A stretch of DNA of 52,965 bases from Gammaproteobacteria bacterium (GTDB lineage: Bacteria > Pseudomonadota > Gammaproteobacteria > Steroidobacterales > Steroidobacteraceae): assembly GCA_016882265.1 (NCBI GenBank), contig VGVB01000015.1:1-52965 (forward strand), given 5' to 3'. The position numbers and the translations under genes are program-made. This document shows positions 28,092-37,915 of this stretch, piece by piece; the stretch's first letter is position 1; every line of letters starts with the position of its first letter. A model generated the notes under the pieces. The model was not told the DNA's origin and ran no database searches. It worked only from the letters and a program-made list of their open reading frames with translations.

Positions 28092-28149
28092 GGGGATCCG
28101 ACGGACGCAACACCCCGTTCCGGAACGGCCCGGCGGGGACAGGCCCGGC

Positions 28150-28177
28150 AGGATACCCCGGCAGCGGCCGGGGGCAA
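28150..28177 (-). promoter_or_regulatory. Candidate mfd promoter
   Basis: On the minus strand TTGCCC (28177-28172) and TATCCT (28155-28150) are 16 bp apart, placing transcription start about 50 nt upstream of mfd and just beyond the end of the upstream small gene. A perfect 14-bp palindrome CCGTTCCGGAACGG lies in the resulting leader. Confidence 0.45.
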
Positions 28178-28179
28178 GC

Positions 28180-28458
28180 TCAGCCGGCGGGCGTGCTGCG
28201 GACGAGCACGGCGTGGATCACGCGGTCGTGCTCGAAGAACACCGCAAACGACGGGTAGTCCCAGCGCGTGATCGGCGGCTGACCAACCGCCGGGTGCCGG
28301 GTGACCGGCTGGCCGTAACGGCTCTGCACGGTCGCCATCGTGATGCCGCGCTGCGGGCGATCTGCCGCCAACGGATCGGCCGGAGGCTGGTCGGCCGCGC
28401 CCGCCAGGGCTGGGATCAGGACCAGCGCGGCCAACAGGCCACTGCGTACGATAGTCAT
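28180..28458 (-). CDS. Small exported protein of unknown function
   Basis: The 92-aa protein has a signal peptide (MTIVRSGLLAALVLIPALAGA, cleavage near AGA-ADQ) and a short mature domain: GITMATVQSRYGQPVTRHPAVGQPPITRWDYPSFAVFFEHDRVIHAVL. The 'VQSRYGxP...RWxYP...VFFExDRV' pattern resembles the BamE/SmpA-like fold seen in many small gammaproteobacterial periplasmic proteins, but I cannot assign a function. GGAGGAAG precedes the ATG at 28458. It is upstream of mfd on the same strand and divergent from lolC. Confidence 0.75.
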   Translation of the reverse strand: MTIVRSGLLAALVLIPALAGAADQPPADPLAADRPQRGITMATVQSRYGQPVTRHPAVGQPPITRWDYPSFAVFFEHDRVIHAVLVRSTPAG

Positions 28459-28583
28459 CGCGCTTCCTCCGCGGCGGAGTGTAGCACCGGCCGGGCGGGG
28501 GCGGCCGCGGCCGCACGGAAAATCCTTGATGCGCATCGCGGAAACACCCGGAGCGCCGGCCGGCTGTGTTTCAATAGCCGCCG

Positions 28584-29822
28584 ATGCTGACCACACCGCT
28601 GCCGCTCCGGATCGGGCTGCGCTATGCGCGCGCCCGGCGCCACCAGTTCCTCGTTTCATTCATCAGCTGGGTCTCGCTGGGCGGTGTGTGCCTCGGCGTG
28701 GCGGCGCTGATCACGATCCTGTCGGTCATGAACGGCTTCGAGGGCGAGCTGCGTACGCGCCTGCTGGCGCTGACCGCCCACGCCACGCTGCCGGCGGCGG
28801 CCGACGCGGTGCAGCTTGCGGCACTGGCCGGACGGGCCCGGCAGCAACCGGGAGTAGTCGCCGCCCAGCCGTTCGTCGAAGTGCAGGGCCTGGCGGGGGC
28901 CGGCGCCGAGCTGGCCGGATTCACGTTGCGCGGGATCGGTACGACCGACGCTGACACCGAACGAGCCCTCGCCGCGGCCATGCAGGTCGGGACGCTGGCC
29001 ACACTCGTGCCCGGCAGCCGGCGCATCGTGCTCGGCCGGGCGCTGGCTGTGCAGCTCGGGGTCGTCGCCGGCGATCCGCTCACGGTGCTGCTGCCGCGCG
29101 CCAGCGCCAGCGGCGATCTCGAGCCACGGATCGGGAGCTTCACCGTTGCCGGCACCTTCGAAATCGGGCTCGCCGATCACGATGCGGTGCTCGCCGTGGC
29201 GGCCTTTGCCGACGTGGTCGAACTGGCTGGGGCCGCCGCGCCGGCCGGCGTGCGCGTGTTCTATGCAGACCCGTTCGATGCGCCACGCCGGACCGCCAGC
29301 CTGGCCGCCGCACTCGGCGCCGGCGGCGCCAGCGACTGGACCAGCGAGCACGCGGCCTATTTCCGCGCGATCCGGCTCGAGAAGACCATGATGAGCGTGA
29401 TCCTGCTGCTGATCGTCGCGGTCGCCGCATTCAACATCGTTGCGAGCCTGGTGATGCTGGTCAATGAAAAGAGCGGCGACATCGCGATCCTGCGGACGCT
29501 GGGGCTGTCCCGCAGCGGCGTGGTCGGTACGTTCCTGGTGCAGGGTACGGTGATCGGCTGGGCCGGGGTCAGCGCCGGTGTCGCGCTCGGTGTGACGCTG
29601 GCGCTGCATGCCGGCGCCGTCGCCGCCCGGCTGGAGCAGGTGTTCGGTTTCACGATTTTCGATGCCGACGTGTTCTACCTGACCACGATCCCGTCGGAGC
29701 TGCGCGTCGCCGACGTCGTGCTGGTGGCCGCCGCTGCGCTGGTCGTGACCCTGCTGGCCACGCTGTATCCGGCCCGACGCGCCGCCGCGACGGCGCCGGC
29801 TGAGGCGCTGCGCTATGAGTGA
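28584..29822 (+). CDS. lolC: Lipoprotein-releasing ABC transporter permease (LolC/LolE family), first copy
   Basis: The 412-aa protein has the FtsX/MacB topology: an N-terminal helix ([27 protein letters not shown]), a large periplasmic domain, and three C-terminal helices beginning EKTMMSVILLLIVAVAAFNIVASLVMLVNEKSGDIAILRTLG. This is the classic LolCE pattern. Together with LolE and LolD it extracts lipoproteins from the inner membrane to LolA. LolC versus LolE assignment is by order only. Overlaps the next gene by 8 nt. Confidence 0.88.
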   Translation: MLTTPLPLRIGLRYARARRHQFLVSFISWVSLGGVCLGVAALITILSVMNGFEGELRTRLLALTAHATLPAAADAVQLAALAGRARQQPGVVAAQPFVEVQGLAGAGAELAGFTLRGIGTTDADTERALAAAMQVGTLATLVPGSRRIVLGRALAVQLGVVAGDPLTVLLPRASASGDLEPRIGSFTVAGTFEIGLADHDAVLAVAAFADVVELAGAAAPAGVRVFYADPFDAPRRTASLAAALGAGGASDWTSEHAAYFRAIRLEKTMMSVILLLIVAVAAFNIVASLVMLVNEKSGDIAILRTLGLSRSGVVGTFLVQGTVIGWAGVSAGVALGVTLALHAGAVAARLEQVFGFTIFDADVFYLTTIPSELRVADVVLVAAAALVVTLLATLYPARRAAATAPAEALRYE

Positions 29823-31092
29823 GCGGCAGCGCTGGCCGGCGTGGAGCCTGTGGATCGGCGCGCGTTATCTGCGCGCGCGGCGCGCCAACCGCTTCGTCGG
29901 CTTCATCTCGGCGATCGCGATGGCCGGCATCCTGCTCGGCGTCGCGGTGCTGATCGCCGTGCTGTCGGTGATGAACGGGTTCGAGACCGAGCTGCGCAGC
30001 CGGATCCTCGACGTCGTCGCGCACGCGACGCTCGAGGGACAGAACGGTCGGCTGGACGACTGGCGCCGCATCCGCGAGCTGACCGGCGGCCGGCCGGAAG
30101 TCATCGCCGTGGCACCCTATGCGGCCGGCTGGGGCATGCTGGTCAGCGGCACCCGCTCGGCCGCAGTCGAACTGCGCGGCGTGGAGCCGGGCGCGGAACG
30201 CACGGTTTCACGCCTGCACGAGCACCTGCGTGGCGCGGCACTCGAGGAACTGCAGCCGGGCCGCTATCGGCTGCTGCTCGGCCGGCGGCTGGCCGGGGAG
30301 CTGCAGGTGGCGAGCGGCGACCGGGTACTGCTGGTGGTCGCGCAGGGGCAGGTGACGCCGGCGGGCCTGCTGCAGCGGATGCGCAGCTTCACCGTCGCCG
30401 GGCTGATCGATTCCGGGATGTTCGAGTACGACCGCGGGCTGGCGCTGCTGCACCTCGATGATGCGGCGCGACTGTTGCGACTCGGCGACGCGGTTTCGGG
30501 GCTGCGCTATCGGCTGACCGAGCCGCTGCGTGCGGCGCGCGTGGTCCGGGCGCTGGCGCTCGAGGCCGCGTGGGCGCTGGAGCGCGACTTCCTGGTCAGC
30601 GACTGGACCCGGCGGCACGGCAACTTCTTCCGCTCGATTCAGGTCACGAAGTCGATCCTGTTCGTCGTGCTGCTGCTGCTGATCGCCGTCGCCGCGTTCA
30701 ACATCATCGCCACGCTGGTCATGGTGGTGAAGGACAAGCGCGGCGACATCGCGATCCTGCGCGCCCAGGGCGCGTCGCCGCGGGAGATTCTCGCGGTCTT
30801 CCTGCTGCAGGGAACGGCCATCGGTGCGCTCGGCACGCTGGCCGGAGTCGCGCTCGGACTGGCGATTGCCGCCAACATCACCGCGGTGGTCCATGGCCTC
30901 GAACGCCTGCTCGGCGTGACGCTGGTCGACCCTGGTGTCTATCTGATCGCGGACCTGCCGGCCGAGGTGCGCGCCGCGGACGTGGCGCTGGTCGGCGGTA
31001 CCGCACTCGTGCTCGCGATTGCGGCGACGATCTGGCCGGCGCTGCGCGCCGCGGCCACCCAGCCGGCGGAGGCGTTGCGGCATGAAGTCTGA
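29815..31092 (+). CDS. lolE: Lipoprotein-releasing ABC transporter permease (LolC/LolE family), second copy
   Basis: The 425-aa paralog of the preceding gene has the same topology: [36 protein letters not shown], a periplasmic domain, and [46 protein letters not shown] near the C-terminal membrane part. Two different subunits plus LolD indicate a heteromeric LolCDE rather than the LolF2D type. Assignment to LolE is by elimination. It overlaps lolD by 11 nt. Confidence 0.88.
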   Translation: MSERQRWPAWSLWIGARYLRARRANRFVGFISAIAMAGILLGVAVLIAVLSVMNGFETELRSRILDVVAHATLEGQNGRLDDWRRIRELTGGRPEVIAVAPYAAGWGMLVSGTRSAAVELRGVEPGAERTVSRLHEHLRGAALEELQPGRYRLLLGRRLAGELQVASGDRVLLVVAQGQVTPAGLLQRMRSFTVAGLIDSGMFEYDRGLALLHLDDAARLLRLGDAVSGLRYRLTEPLRAARVVRALALEAAWALERDFLVSDWTRRHGNFFRSIQVTKSILFVVLLLLIAVAAFNIIATLVMVVKDKRGDIAILRAQGASPREILAVFLLQGTAIGALGTLAGVALGLAIAANITAVVHGLERLLGVTLVDPGVYLIADLPAEVRAADVALVGGTALVLAIAATIWPALRAAATQPAEALRHEV

Positions 31093-31786
31093 TCAGGGTG
31101 GCGGCGCGGCGGTACTCGCCTGCGAGCGGCTGACCCGGGAGTTCCGCCAGGGATCGACCGTCGTGCCGGTGCTGCGCGGCGTGGACCTGGCCATCGGCGC
31201 CGGCGAGCGGGTCGCGATCATCGGTGCCTCGGGTTCCGGCAAGACCACACTGCTGCAGCTTCTCGGCGGGCTCGATCTGCCAACCAGTGGCCGGGTCCTG
31301 GTCAATGGCCGCGAGATGTCACAGTTGCCGGACGCCGAGCGCGGCCGGCTGCGCAATGCCGCACTCGGGTTCGTGTACCAGTTTCACCATCTGCTGCCGG
31401 AATTCAGCGCGCTCGAGAACGTCGCGATGCCGCTGCTGATCCGGCGGCTGCCATGGGCGCGGGCCCGCGCGGAGGCCGGCGCGCTGCTCGCTCGCGTCGG
31501 CCTCGGCGAGCGCCTGGCACACCGGCCGGCCGAGCTGTCCGGTGGCGAACGGCAGCGCGCCGCGGTGGCGCGGGCGCTGGTGACCCGGCCGCGCATCGTG
31601 CTGGCCGACGAGCCGACCGGCAATCTCGACGCCCCGCGGGCCCGCCAGGTATTCGAGTTGATGATGGAACTGAATTGCGAGTTCGGCACCAGTCTCGTGA
31701 TCGTGACCCACGACGAATCGCTGGCCGCGCGGATGGACCGCGTGCTGGTACTGGCCGACGGAATTCTGCTCGAACGCAGCACCTGA
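31082..31786 (+). CDS. lolD: Lipoprotein-releasing ABC transporter ATPase LolD
   Basis: The 234-aa ATPase has Walker [10 protein letters not shown], the LolD-specific [22 protein letters not shown], signature [15 protein letters not shown] and Walker [13 protein letters not shown], and ends [19 protein letters not shown]. The ATG at 31082 lies inside the lolE 3' end. E. coli order is lolC-lolD-lolE; here the ATPase comes last. Confidence 0.94.
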   Translation: MKSDQGGGAAVLACERLTREFRQGSTVVPVLRGVDLAIGAGERVAIIGASGSGKTTLLQLLGGLDLPTSGRVLVNGREMSQLPDAERGRLRNAALGFVYQFHHLLPEFSALENVAMPLLIRRLPWARARAEAGALLARVGLGERLAHRPAELSGGERQRAAVARALVTRPRIVLADEPTGNLDAPRARQVFELMMELNCEFGTSLVIVTHDESLAARMDRVLVLADGILLERST

Positions 31787-31849
31787 TTCGGGCGTGGCGC
31801 GCCGTCGGCCGCGCCAGCATCAGCGGGACCTGGACACGGATGGGTCCCG

Positions 31850-34183
31850 ATGCTGCCGCTGGTCTTCGGATTCTGTGCCGGCGCGGCGGCCGTGCACTGG
31901 CTGCCGCGGCTGCCGGCTGCGCCCGCCTTGCTGCTCATCGCGCTCGCGGGCCTGCTGCTGTGGCGGCGCTGGCGACCGCTGGCCGCATTGCTGATCGGTC
32001 TGGCCTGGACTGCGTTCGGCTCGGAGCGGCTGCTGGCGCGGGACTGGCCCTGCAGCCGCGACCGCGAGGACGTCGTGCTGACCGGCGTCGTCGCGGCGCC
32101 GCCGGTACGGCGTGCGGGCGCCATCGAACTGGACCTCGACGTGCTGGAGCCGCGCGGCCCGGCGGCACCGCACGGACGACTGCGGCTGACCTGGTACGAC
32201 GCCGGCGCGGTGCCCCGCCCGGGGCAGGTGTGGCGGGTGACTGCGCGACTGCGCTGCCGCAACGGATTCGCCAACGGCGCGGGTAACGATCGCGAGCTGC
32301 TGCTGCTGCGCCAGCGTATCGCGGCCACCGGTTACCTGCGCAACGATCCGCCACCCCGGCTGCTGCCTGGAACCGTCTGGCGTCATCCGCTGGAGCGGTT
32401 GCGGGACCGCGTCGCCAGCGACATCGAGGCGACACTGCCCGGCAGCGCCTCGGCCGGCGTGCTGCAGGGGCTGGCCGTCGGCCTGCGCGCCAGTATCCCG
32501 GAGGAACTGTGGGATGCCTTTGCGGCCACCGGGACCGCGCATCTGATCGCGATCTCCGGCCTGCATGTGACGGCCTTTGCGCTGGTCGTGCTGCTGCTGC
32601 TGCGGGCGGCGTGGCGTCTGCCGGGCTGTCCGGGCCTGCGGCGGCGCGTCGCGGTGGAGACGGCGCTGGTCGTCGCCGCGACCAGCGCATACGCGCTGCT
32701 GGCCGGGGCATCGCTGCCGACGCTGCGCACGCTGGTGATGGTCGTGCTGGTGGCCGGCGCCACGCTGCTGCGGCGTCCGGCGCTCAGCCTGCGCACGCTG
32801 GCGCTGGCCGCGCTGCTGCTGGTGGCGGCCGATCCGCTCGCGGTCGCGTCGGCCGGCTTCTGGCTGTCGTTCGTGGCCACCTGGGCACTGCTCGCGCTCG
32901 GCGAGCCGGGCCGCAGCCCGGGCGCGCGGGTGGCGGCATTCGCGCGCGCGCAGGCGGTGCTGTTCGTGGTGCTGGCTCCGGTCCTCGCTGTGGCCTTCGG
33001 CCGCCTGTCGCTGATTGCGCCGCTCGCGAACGCCATTGCCATTCCGCTGTTCAGCCTCCTGTTGCTGCCGGTCACGCTGCTGGGCACGGCGACCGTACTG
33101 CTGCCCGGGGGGAGCGGAGCACTGGCCTGGTCCGGCCTGGGCGCGCTGCTGGATCGGTGCTGGCCATGGCTCGTTGCCGCCGGCGACCTGCCTGCTGCGA
33201 CCTGGGCGCCTGCGGGGCAGCCGCTGGCCGTAGTGGCCATCACCGCTGTGACGATCGGGCTGGCGCTCGTGCTGCCGCTCACCGGTCTGCGGATTGCCGC
33301 CGCCGTGATGCTGGGCGCGCTGCTGTGCGGCCACAGCGCGCGGCCGCCGCCGGGCGGCTGGCAATTGACGGTGCTGGACGTCGGCCAGGGTCTCGCCGCC
33401 GTCGTGCGGACCCGCAGCCACGTACTGGTCTTCGATACCGGGCCGCGCTGGCGCGGTGGCGGCTCCGCCGCGCGGACGGTGCTGCTGCCGTGGCTGCGCA
33501 ATGCCGGCCTGCGGCGGATCGACCGGCTGGTCCTCAGTCACAGTGACCGGGACCACGCCGGAGGTGCGGTGGCGCTGCGCGCGGCGCTGCCGACCGGTCT
33601 GGTACTGGCCGGGGCCGACGTCGCCGGCGACGGCCCCAGGCTCCGCTGCGTCGCCGGGCAGCAGTGGCAGTGGGATGGCGTGCAGTTCCGGTTCCTGCAT
33701 CCACCGGCCGGTTTCTCCGGCAGCGACAACGAGGGCTCGTGCGCACTCGCGGTCAGCGGGCCGGGCGGGCGGGCCCTGCTGCTGGCCGACGTCGAGCAGC
33801 AGGCCGAGGCGCTGCTCGCCGCGCGCCGGCCTGCCGCGGACGTCGTGCTGCTGCCGCATCACGGCAGCCGCAGTTCCTCGACGCCCGGACTGGTTGCAGC
33901 GGTGGGCGCGCGCCTCGGCATCGCCGCGGCCGGCTTCGGCAATCAGTGGGACCTGCCGCATGCGGAAGTCGTCGCGCGCTGGCGCGCCGCCGGAACGACG
34001 GTGCTGACGACCGCGAGCCGCGGTGCCATCACCGTGCAGACCGGCGCGGCGCCCGCGGCACTGCGCGTGACGACAGCGCGCACGCCGCCGCGCTGGTGGC
34101 AGCGCCGCGAGGTCGCACGGTATCATGCCGCCGCATGTGGGAAATCATCCTCGCCGGCGGGCCGGTCATGTGGCCGATCCTGA
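31850..34183 (+). CDS. comEC: DNA internalization protein ComEC/Rec2
   Basis: The 777-aa polytopic membrane protein of natural transformation is proposed to move single-stranded DNA across the inner membrane. It has N-terminal helices, a DUF4131/OB-like segment (about 75-150), the Competence domain with TGTAHLIAISGLHVTAFALV (about 225-245) and many helices, and a C-terminal metallo-beta-lactamase-like domain with LDVGQGLAAVV, SHSDRDHAGG and LPHHGSRSSS. All are intact, so competence is plausible. The 3' end overlaps the downstream ExbB-like gene by 49 nt, and the last residues look unconserved. Confidence 0.93.
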   Translation: MLPLVFGFCAGAAAVHWLPRLPAAPALLLIALAGLLLWRRWRPLAALLIGLAWTAFGSERLLARDWPCSRDREDVVLTGVVAAPPVRRAGAIELDLDVLEPRGPAAPHGRLRLTWYDAGAVPRPGQVWRVTARLRCRNGFANGAGNDRELLLLRQRIAATGYLRNDPPPRLLPGTVWRHPLERLRDRVASDIEATLPGSASAGVLQGLAVGLRASIPEELWDAFAATGTAHLIAISGLHVTAFALVVLLLLRAAWRLPGCPGLRRRVAVETALVVAATSAYALLAGASLPTLRTLVMVVLVAGATLLRRPALSLRTLALAALLLVAADPLAVASAGFWLSFVATWALLALGEPGRSPGARVAAFARAQAVLFVVLAPVLAVAFGRLSLIAPLANAIAIPLFSLLLLPVTLLGTATVLLPGGSGALAWSGLGALLDRCWPWLVAAGDLPAATWAPAGQPLAVVAITAVTIGLALVLPLTGLRIAAAVMLGALLCGHSARPPPGGWQLTVLDVGQGLAAVVRTRSHVLVFDTGPRWRGGGSAARTVLLPWLRNAGLRRIDRLVLSHSDRDHAGGAVALRAALPTGLVLAGADVAGDGPRLRCVAGQQWQWDGVQFRFLHPPAGFSGSDNEGSCALAVSGPGGRALLLADVEQQAEALLAARRPAADVVLLPHHGSRSSSTPGLVAAVGARLGIAAAGFGNQWDLPHAEVVARWRAAGTTVLTTASRGAITVQTGAAPAALRVTTARTPPRWWQRREVARYHAAACGKSSSPAGRSCGRS

Positions 34184-34749
34184 TCTGCTCCGTCGGCGCG
34201 GCGGCCATCATCTGCGAACGCCTGTGGACGCTGCAGAGCAAGCGCGTGATCCCGCGCGAACTGACCGAGCGGGTCTGGAAGCTGGTCGAGACGCGCACGC
34301 TGACCGAACAGCACATCGCCGCGCTGGAGCGCAATTCGCCGCTCTGGCGCGTGGTGGCCGCGGGGCTGGCCAACCGCGAGCGCGGCCGCGAGATCATGCA
34401 GGAAGTCATCGAGGACAGCGGCCGGCACGTGGTGCACGAGCTCGAACGCTTTCTCAACATGCTGGGCACGATCGCGGCGATTTCGCCGCTGCTCGGCCTG
34501 CTCGGTACCGTGACCGGCATCATCGAGGCCTTCGAGGCGATCACCAGCCAGGGGGTCGGTGACGCGCGCGTGCTGTCGGGCGGCATCGCCGAGGCGCTGA
34601 TCACGACCGCCGCCGGGCTGATGGTCGCAATTCCGGCGCTGATCGGCTACCGCTATCTGCGCGGCGTCGTGGACGGGCTGGTCGTCGAGATGGAGAAGGA
34701 GGCGATCAAGCTGGTCCAGGCCTTCGACCGGCTGGGGGCGCAGTCGTGA
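34135..34749 (+). CDS. MotA/TolQ/ExbB proton channel family protein (second copy)
   Basis: The 204-aa protein has an N-terminal helix (MWPILICSVGAAAIICERLW) and the family signature LNMLGTIAAISPLLGLLGTVTGIIEAFEAI, then GGIAEALITTAAGLMVAIPALIGY. In Pseudomonas an ExbB/ExbD pair lies in the same place between comEC and lpxK, so this is the conserved genomic pair rather than the TonB-linked one. Its partner and role are not known from sequence. The ATG at 34135 is 48 nt inside the comEC frame. Confidence 0.9.
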   Translation: MWEIILAGGPVMWPILICSVGAAAIICERLWTLQSKRVIPRELTERVWKLVETRTLTEQHIAALERNSPLWRVVAAGLANRERGREIMQEVIEDSGRHVVHELERFLNMLGTIAAISPLLGLLGTVTGIIEAFEAITSQGVGDARVLSGGIAEALITTAAGLMVAIPALIGYRYLRGVVDGLVVEMEKEAIKLVQAFDRLGAQS

Positions 34750-35168
34750 AGCTCAGTTCCGGCCGGCGCGAGGATCCGGAGCTGAACCTGATCTCGCTGG
34801 TCGACGTCGTGCTGCTGCTGGTGATTTTCTTCATGGTCTCGACCACCTTTGTCGAGGAGGGGCGGCTGCGCGTCGAGCTGCCGGCGGCCGAGGCCGAGGT
34901 GACCACGGCGGTCAGCGATCCGGTCGTGATCACGGTGACCGCGCAGGGCAGCTACCGGGTCAACGAGCGCGCGCTGATCAACAACGCCCGCGACACGCTG
35001 CGCGCCGCGCTGGCGCGGAGCGCCGGCGGCGCCACCGACCGGCCGGTCACGATCCGCGCCGATGCGCGCGCCAGCCATCAGGCGGTGGTCACGGCCATGG
35101 ACGTCGCGGCCCGACTCGGTTTCACGCAGGTCAACATTGCCACCGTCAACGAGCAGCCCGGCAACTGA
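34746..35168 (+). CDS. ExbD/TolR family protein (second copy)
   Basis: The 140-aa protein has one N-terminal helix with the critical Asp in LNLISLVDVVLLLVIFFMVSTTFV and a periplasmic domain ending DVAARLGFTQVNIATVNE. It starts with GTG at 34746 in a GTGA overlap with the ExbB partner. It sits between lipid A transport and synthesis genes, as in many gammaproteobacteria. Confidence 0.9.
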   Translation: MKLSSGRREDPELNLISLVDVVLLLVIFFMVSTTFVEEGRLRVELPAAEAEVTTAVSDPVVITVTAQGSYRVNERALINNARDTLRAALARSAGGATDRPVTIRADARASHQAVVTAMDVAARLGFTQVNIATVNEQPGN

Positions 35169-36912
35169 CCACCGTGCGGCGACCACCGGCGGCACGCGCG
35201 TCTGGCTGCGCCTGCTCGGTTATGCGCGGCCGCACTGGGGCCTGTTCCTGCTCGGCGTTCTTGGTATGGTGCTGTACGCGGCGGTCGATACCGGGCTCGC
35301 CTGGCTGGTCAAGCGCTTCATCGACGGCACGTTCGTCGAGCGCAGCGACGCCATGCTGCGCTTCGTCCCGGCCGGCATCGTCGTGCTGTTCGTGGTGCGC
35401 GGCGCCGGCGATTTTCTCGCGGTGCAGGCACTCGGCCGGGTCGGCCGCAACGTGATCAGGACGCTGCGCGGCGAACTGTTCGCGCGCTGTCTCGGCCTGC
35501 CGGCGGCGTTCTTCGACCGCAACGGGCCGGCCCAGCTTCTGGCGCGGCTGACCTACAACGTCGAACTGGTCGCCGAGGCCGCAACCAATGCGGTCACCTC
35601 ACTGATCAAGGACACGCTGACGATCGCCGGGCTGCTCGCCTGGTTGTTCTGGATGAACTGGCGCCTGACGCTGTTCGCGCTCACGGTCGCGCCGCTGATC
35701 ATCGGCCTGATCCAGGTGGCGAACCGCCTGCTGCGCCGCTACAGCCAGCGCATCCAGGACTCGGTCGGCGACGTCACGCGGGTGGCGCGGGAATCGCTGG
35801 ACGGCCACCGGGTGGTCAAGGTGTTCAATGCCGAGCCGCGGCAGATGGCGGCGTTCGAGCGGGTCAACGAGCGCAATCGGGCCAGCCACCTGAAGCTGAT
35901 CCGGGTGCGGGCTGTGGCCAACCCGCTCGCGCAGATCATCGCCGCGTTCGGTCTCGCGGCGGTGATGTACGTGGCCATTGGCCGCGTGCTGGCCGGGGCG
36001 CTGACGGTCGGCGAGTTCATGTCGTTTCTGACCGCGCTGCTGCTGATTACCGCCCCAGTGCGGCGGCTGGTCGCGCTGGCGGTGCCGCTGCAGCAGGGCG
36101 TCGCGGCCGGCGCCAGCGTGTTCGAGATCCTCGATACCGCGCCGGAGGATCCGGGCGGCGGGCGGCCGCTCGGCCGGGCCGGCGGCGCGGTCGAGTACCG
36201 GCACGTCGGCTTTGCCTACGACCCGGCGCATGGCCGCGTGCTGCACGACATCAGTTTCCGCGCCGCACCTGGCGAAACCGTGGCGATCGTCGGCCGCTCC
36301 GGCAGCGGCAAGTCCACGCTGGTCGCGCTGCTGCCGCGTTTCTACGACCCCGACAGCGGTGCCGTGCTGCTCGACGGCGTGGACCTGCGCGACTACCGGC
36401 GTGCCGACCTGCGGCGCCAGATCGCGCTGGTGAGCCAGGACGTCATGCTGCTCGACGACACGATCCGCAACAACATCGCCTTCAGCCGGCCCGCAGCGAC
36501 GGCGCAGGAGGTGGAGGGTGCGGCGCGCGCGGCCTACGTGCTCGATTTCGCGGCCGAGCTGCCGCAGGGTCTGGACACGCTGGTCGGCGACCGCGGTGCA
36601 TTGCTGTCCGGCGGGCAGCGCCAGCGTATCGCGATCGCGCGCGCGCTGCTGCGCGATGCGCCGGTGCTGGTGCTCGATGAGGCGACCTCGGCGCTCGATT
36701 CGGAGTCCGAGCGCGCCGTGCAGGCGGCGCTGGCCGGACTGCTGCACAACCGCACGACGCTGGTCATCGCGCACCGCCTGTCGACGATCGAGCACGCCAG
36801 CCGGATCGTCGTGCTGGAGGAGGGCCGTGTGGTCGAGTCCGGCACGCATGCCGGGCTGCTGGCCGCGGGCGGTGTGTACGCGGCGCTGCACCGCATGCAG
36901 TTCAGCGTGTAG
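35137..36912 (+). CDS. msbA: Lipid A export ABC transporter (MsbA)
   Basis: This half-transporter of about 591 aa has six helices (about 30-320) and a C-terminal ATPase with Walker A GRSGSGKST, the LVSQDVMLLDDTIRNNIAF Q-loop region, LSGGQRQRIAIARALLRDAP, DEATSALD and AHRLSTIEHA. It flips lipid A-core across the inner membrane. Context directly upstream of lpxK supports MsbA. There is no suitable ATG: the best start is TTG at 35137, inside the 3' end of exbD, with CAGG a few nt upstream; this gives a normal MsbA N-terminus. Start is uncertain by about 20 codons. Confidence 0.9.
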   Translation: MPPSTSSPATDHRAATTGGTRVWLRLLGYARPHWGLFLLGVLGMVLYAAVDTGLAWLVKRFIDGTFVERSDAMLRFVPAGIVVLFVVRGAGDFLAVQALGRVGRNVIRTLRGELFARCLGLPAAFFDRNGPAQLLARLTYNVELVAEAATNAVTSLIKDTLTIAGLLAWLFWMNWRLTLFALTVAPLIIGLIQVANRLLRRYSQRIQDSVGDVTRVARESLDGHRVVKVFNAEPRQMAAFERVNERNRASHLKLIRVRAVANPLAQIIAAFGLAAVMYVAIGRVLAGALTVGEFMSFLTALLLITAPVRRLVALAVPLQQGVAAGASVFEILDTAPEDPGGGRPLGRAGGAVEYRHVGFAYDPAHGRVLHDISFRAAPGETVAIVGRSGSGKSTLVALLPRFYDPDSGAVLLDGVDLRDYRRADLRRQIALVSQDVMLLDDTIRNNIAFSRPAATAQEVEGAARAAYVLDFAAELPQGLDTLVGDRGALLSGGQRQRIAIARALLRDAPVLVLDEATSALDSESERAVQAALAGLLHNRTTLVIAHRLSTIEHASRIVVLEEGRVVESGTHAGLLAAGGVYAALHRMQFSV

Positions 36913-37911
36913 ATGCCGCGGCTGTACGACTGGCTGCAGGCGACCTGGTACGGCGAGCGCGGCGGCGGCTGGCTGCGTCCATGCGGAGTGGTTTTCGGCC
37001 TGGTGAGCCGCTGGCGGCGTCGCGCGTATCAGCGCGGCTGGCTGCCGGCGTGGCGCTCATCGCGGACGGTCGTCGTCGTCGGCAATCTGACCGTCGGCGG
37101 CACTGGCAAGACCCCGGCCGTGCTCTGGCTCGCGGCGGAGCTGCAGGCGCGCGGCTGGCGCGTCGGCATCGTCACGCGGGGCTATCGCGGTACGCTGCGC
37201 ACGGCGCATCGGGTCACGGCGCGCCACACGGCCGCTGAGTCGGGCGATGAAGCCGTGCTGCTGTGGCGGCGGCTGCAGGTGCCGGTCGCCGTGGGACGCG
37301 ACCGCTGCGCCGCGGTACGCCTGCTCGAGGCGGATTGCGACCTGATCATCAGTGACGACGGACTGCAGCACTTCGCGCTGTGGCGGGACTTCGAGATTGC
37401 GCTGGTGGACGGCAGCCGCGGCCTCGGCAACGGCCGCTGCCTGCCGGCCGGGCCGCTGCGCGAACCGGCGGGCCGGCTGCACGAGGTCGACGCGGTCATC
37501 GTGCATGGTGGCGACTTCGCCTGGCCCGCGGCGCTGCACATGACCCTCGTGCCGCAGGCCTTCGTCGCGCTGGCCGACGGGCAGCGCCGGCCGCCGGCTG
37601 CGTTCGCGGGCCGCCGGGCGCTGGCGGTCGCAGCGATCGGCCACCCGGCGCGGTTCTTCCGGATGCTGCGGCAGCTTGGCCTCGAGCCGCGCGAGGTTCC
37701 GTTGCCGGATCACGCGTCGATCACCGCCGCGACACTGCGGCGGGAACCCGGGCTGCCGCTGCTGATGACGGAAAAGGATGCGGTAAAATGCGCGGCCGCG
37801 GCGCGAGCCGATGCCTGGTATCTGGAGGTCGCGGCTGAGTTCAGTGGCGAGGTCGCCGGGCTGCTGGCGCGCATCGAGGATGCGGCCCGGCGGCGCGCCG
37901 CAGGAGGCTGA
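36913..37911 (+). CDS. lpxK: Tetraacyldisaccharide 4'-kinase
   Basis: The 332-aa membrane-associated kinase phosphorylates the lipid A disaccharide at the 4' position. It has a short N-terminal amphipathic/membrane segment, the modified P-loop [55 protein letters not shown] and [11 protein letters not shown]. It starts immediately after the msbA stop. Confidence 0.96.
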   Translation: MPRLYDWLQATWYGERGGGWLRPCGVVFGLVSRWRRRAYQRGWLPAWRSSRTVVVVGNLTVGGTGKTPAVLWLAAELQARGWRVGIVTRGYRGTLRTAHRVTARHTAAESGDEAVLLWRRLQVPVAVGRDRCAAVRLLEADCDLIISDDGLQHFALWRDFEIALVDGSRGLGNGRCLPAGPLREPAGRLHEVDAVIVHGGDFAWPAALHMTLVPQAFVALADGQRRPPAAFAGRRALAVAAIGHPARFFRMLRQLGLEPREVPLPDHASITAATLRREPGLPLLMTEKDAVKCAAAARADAWYLEVAAEFSGEVAGLLARIEDAARRRAAGG

Positions 37912-37915
37912 AGGA

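Noticed and set aside
31820..34126. 768-codon minus-strand open frame opposite comEC
   Set aside because: Arg/Gln-rich shadow without any recognisable domain; ComEC on the plus strand is complete.
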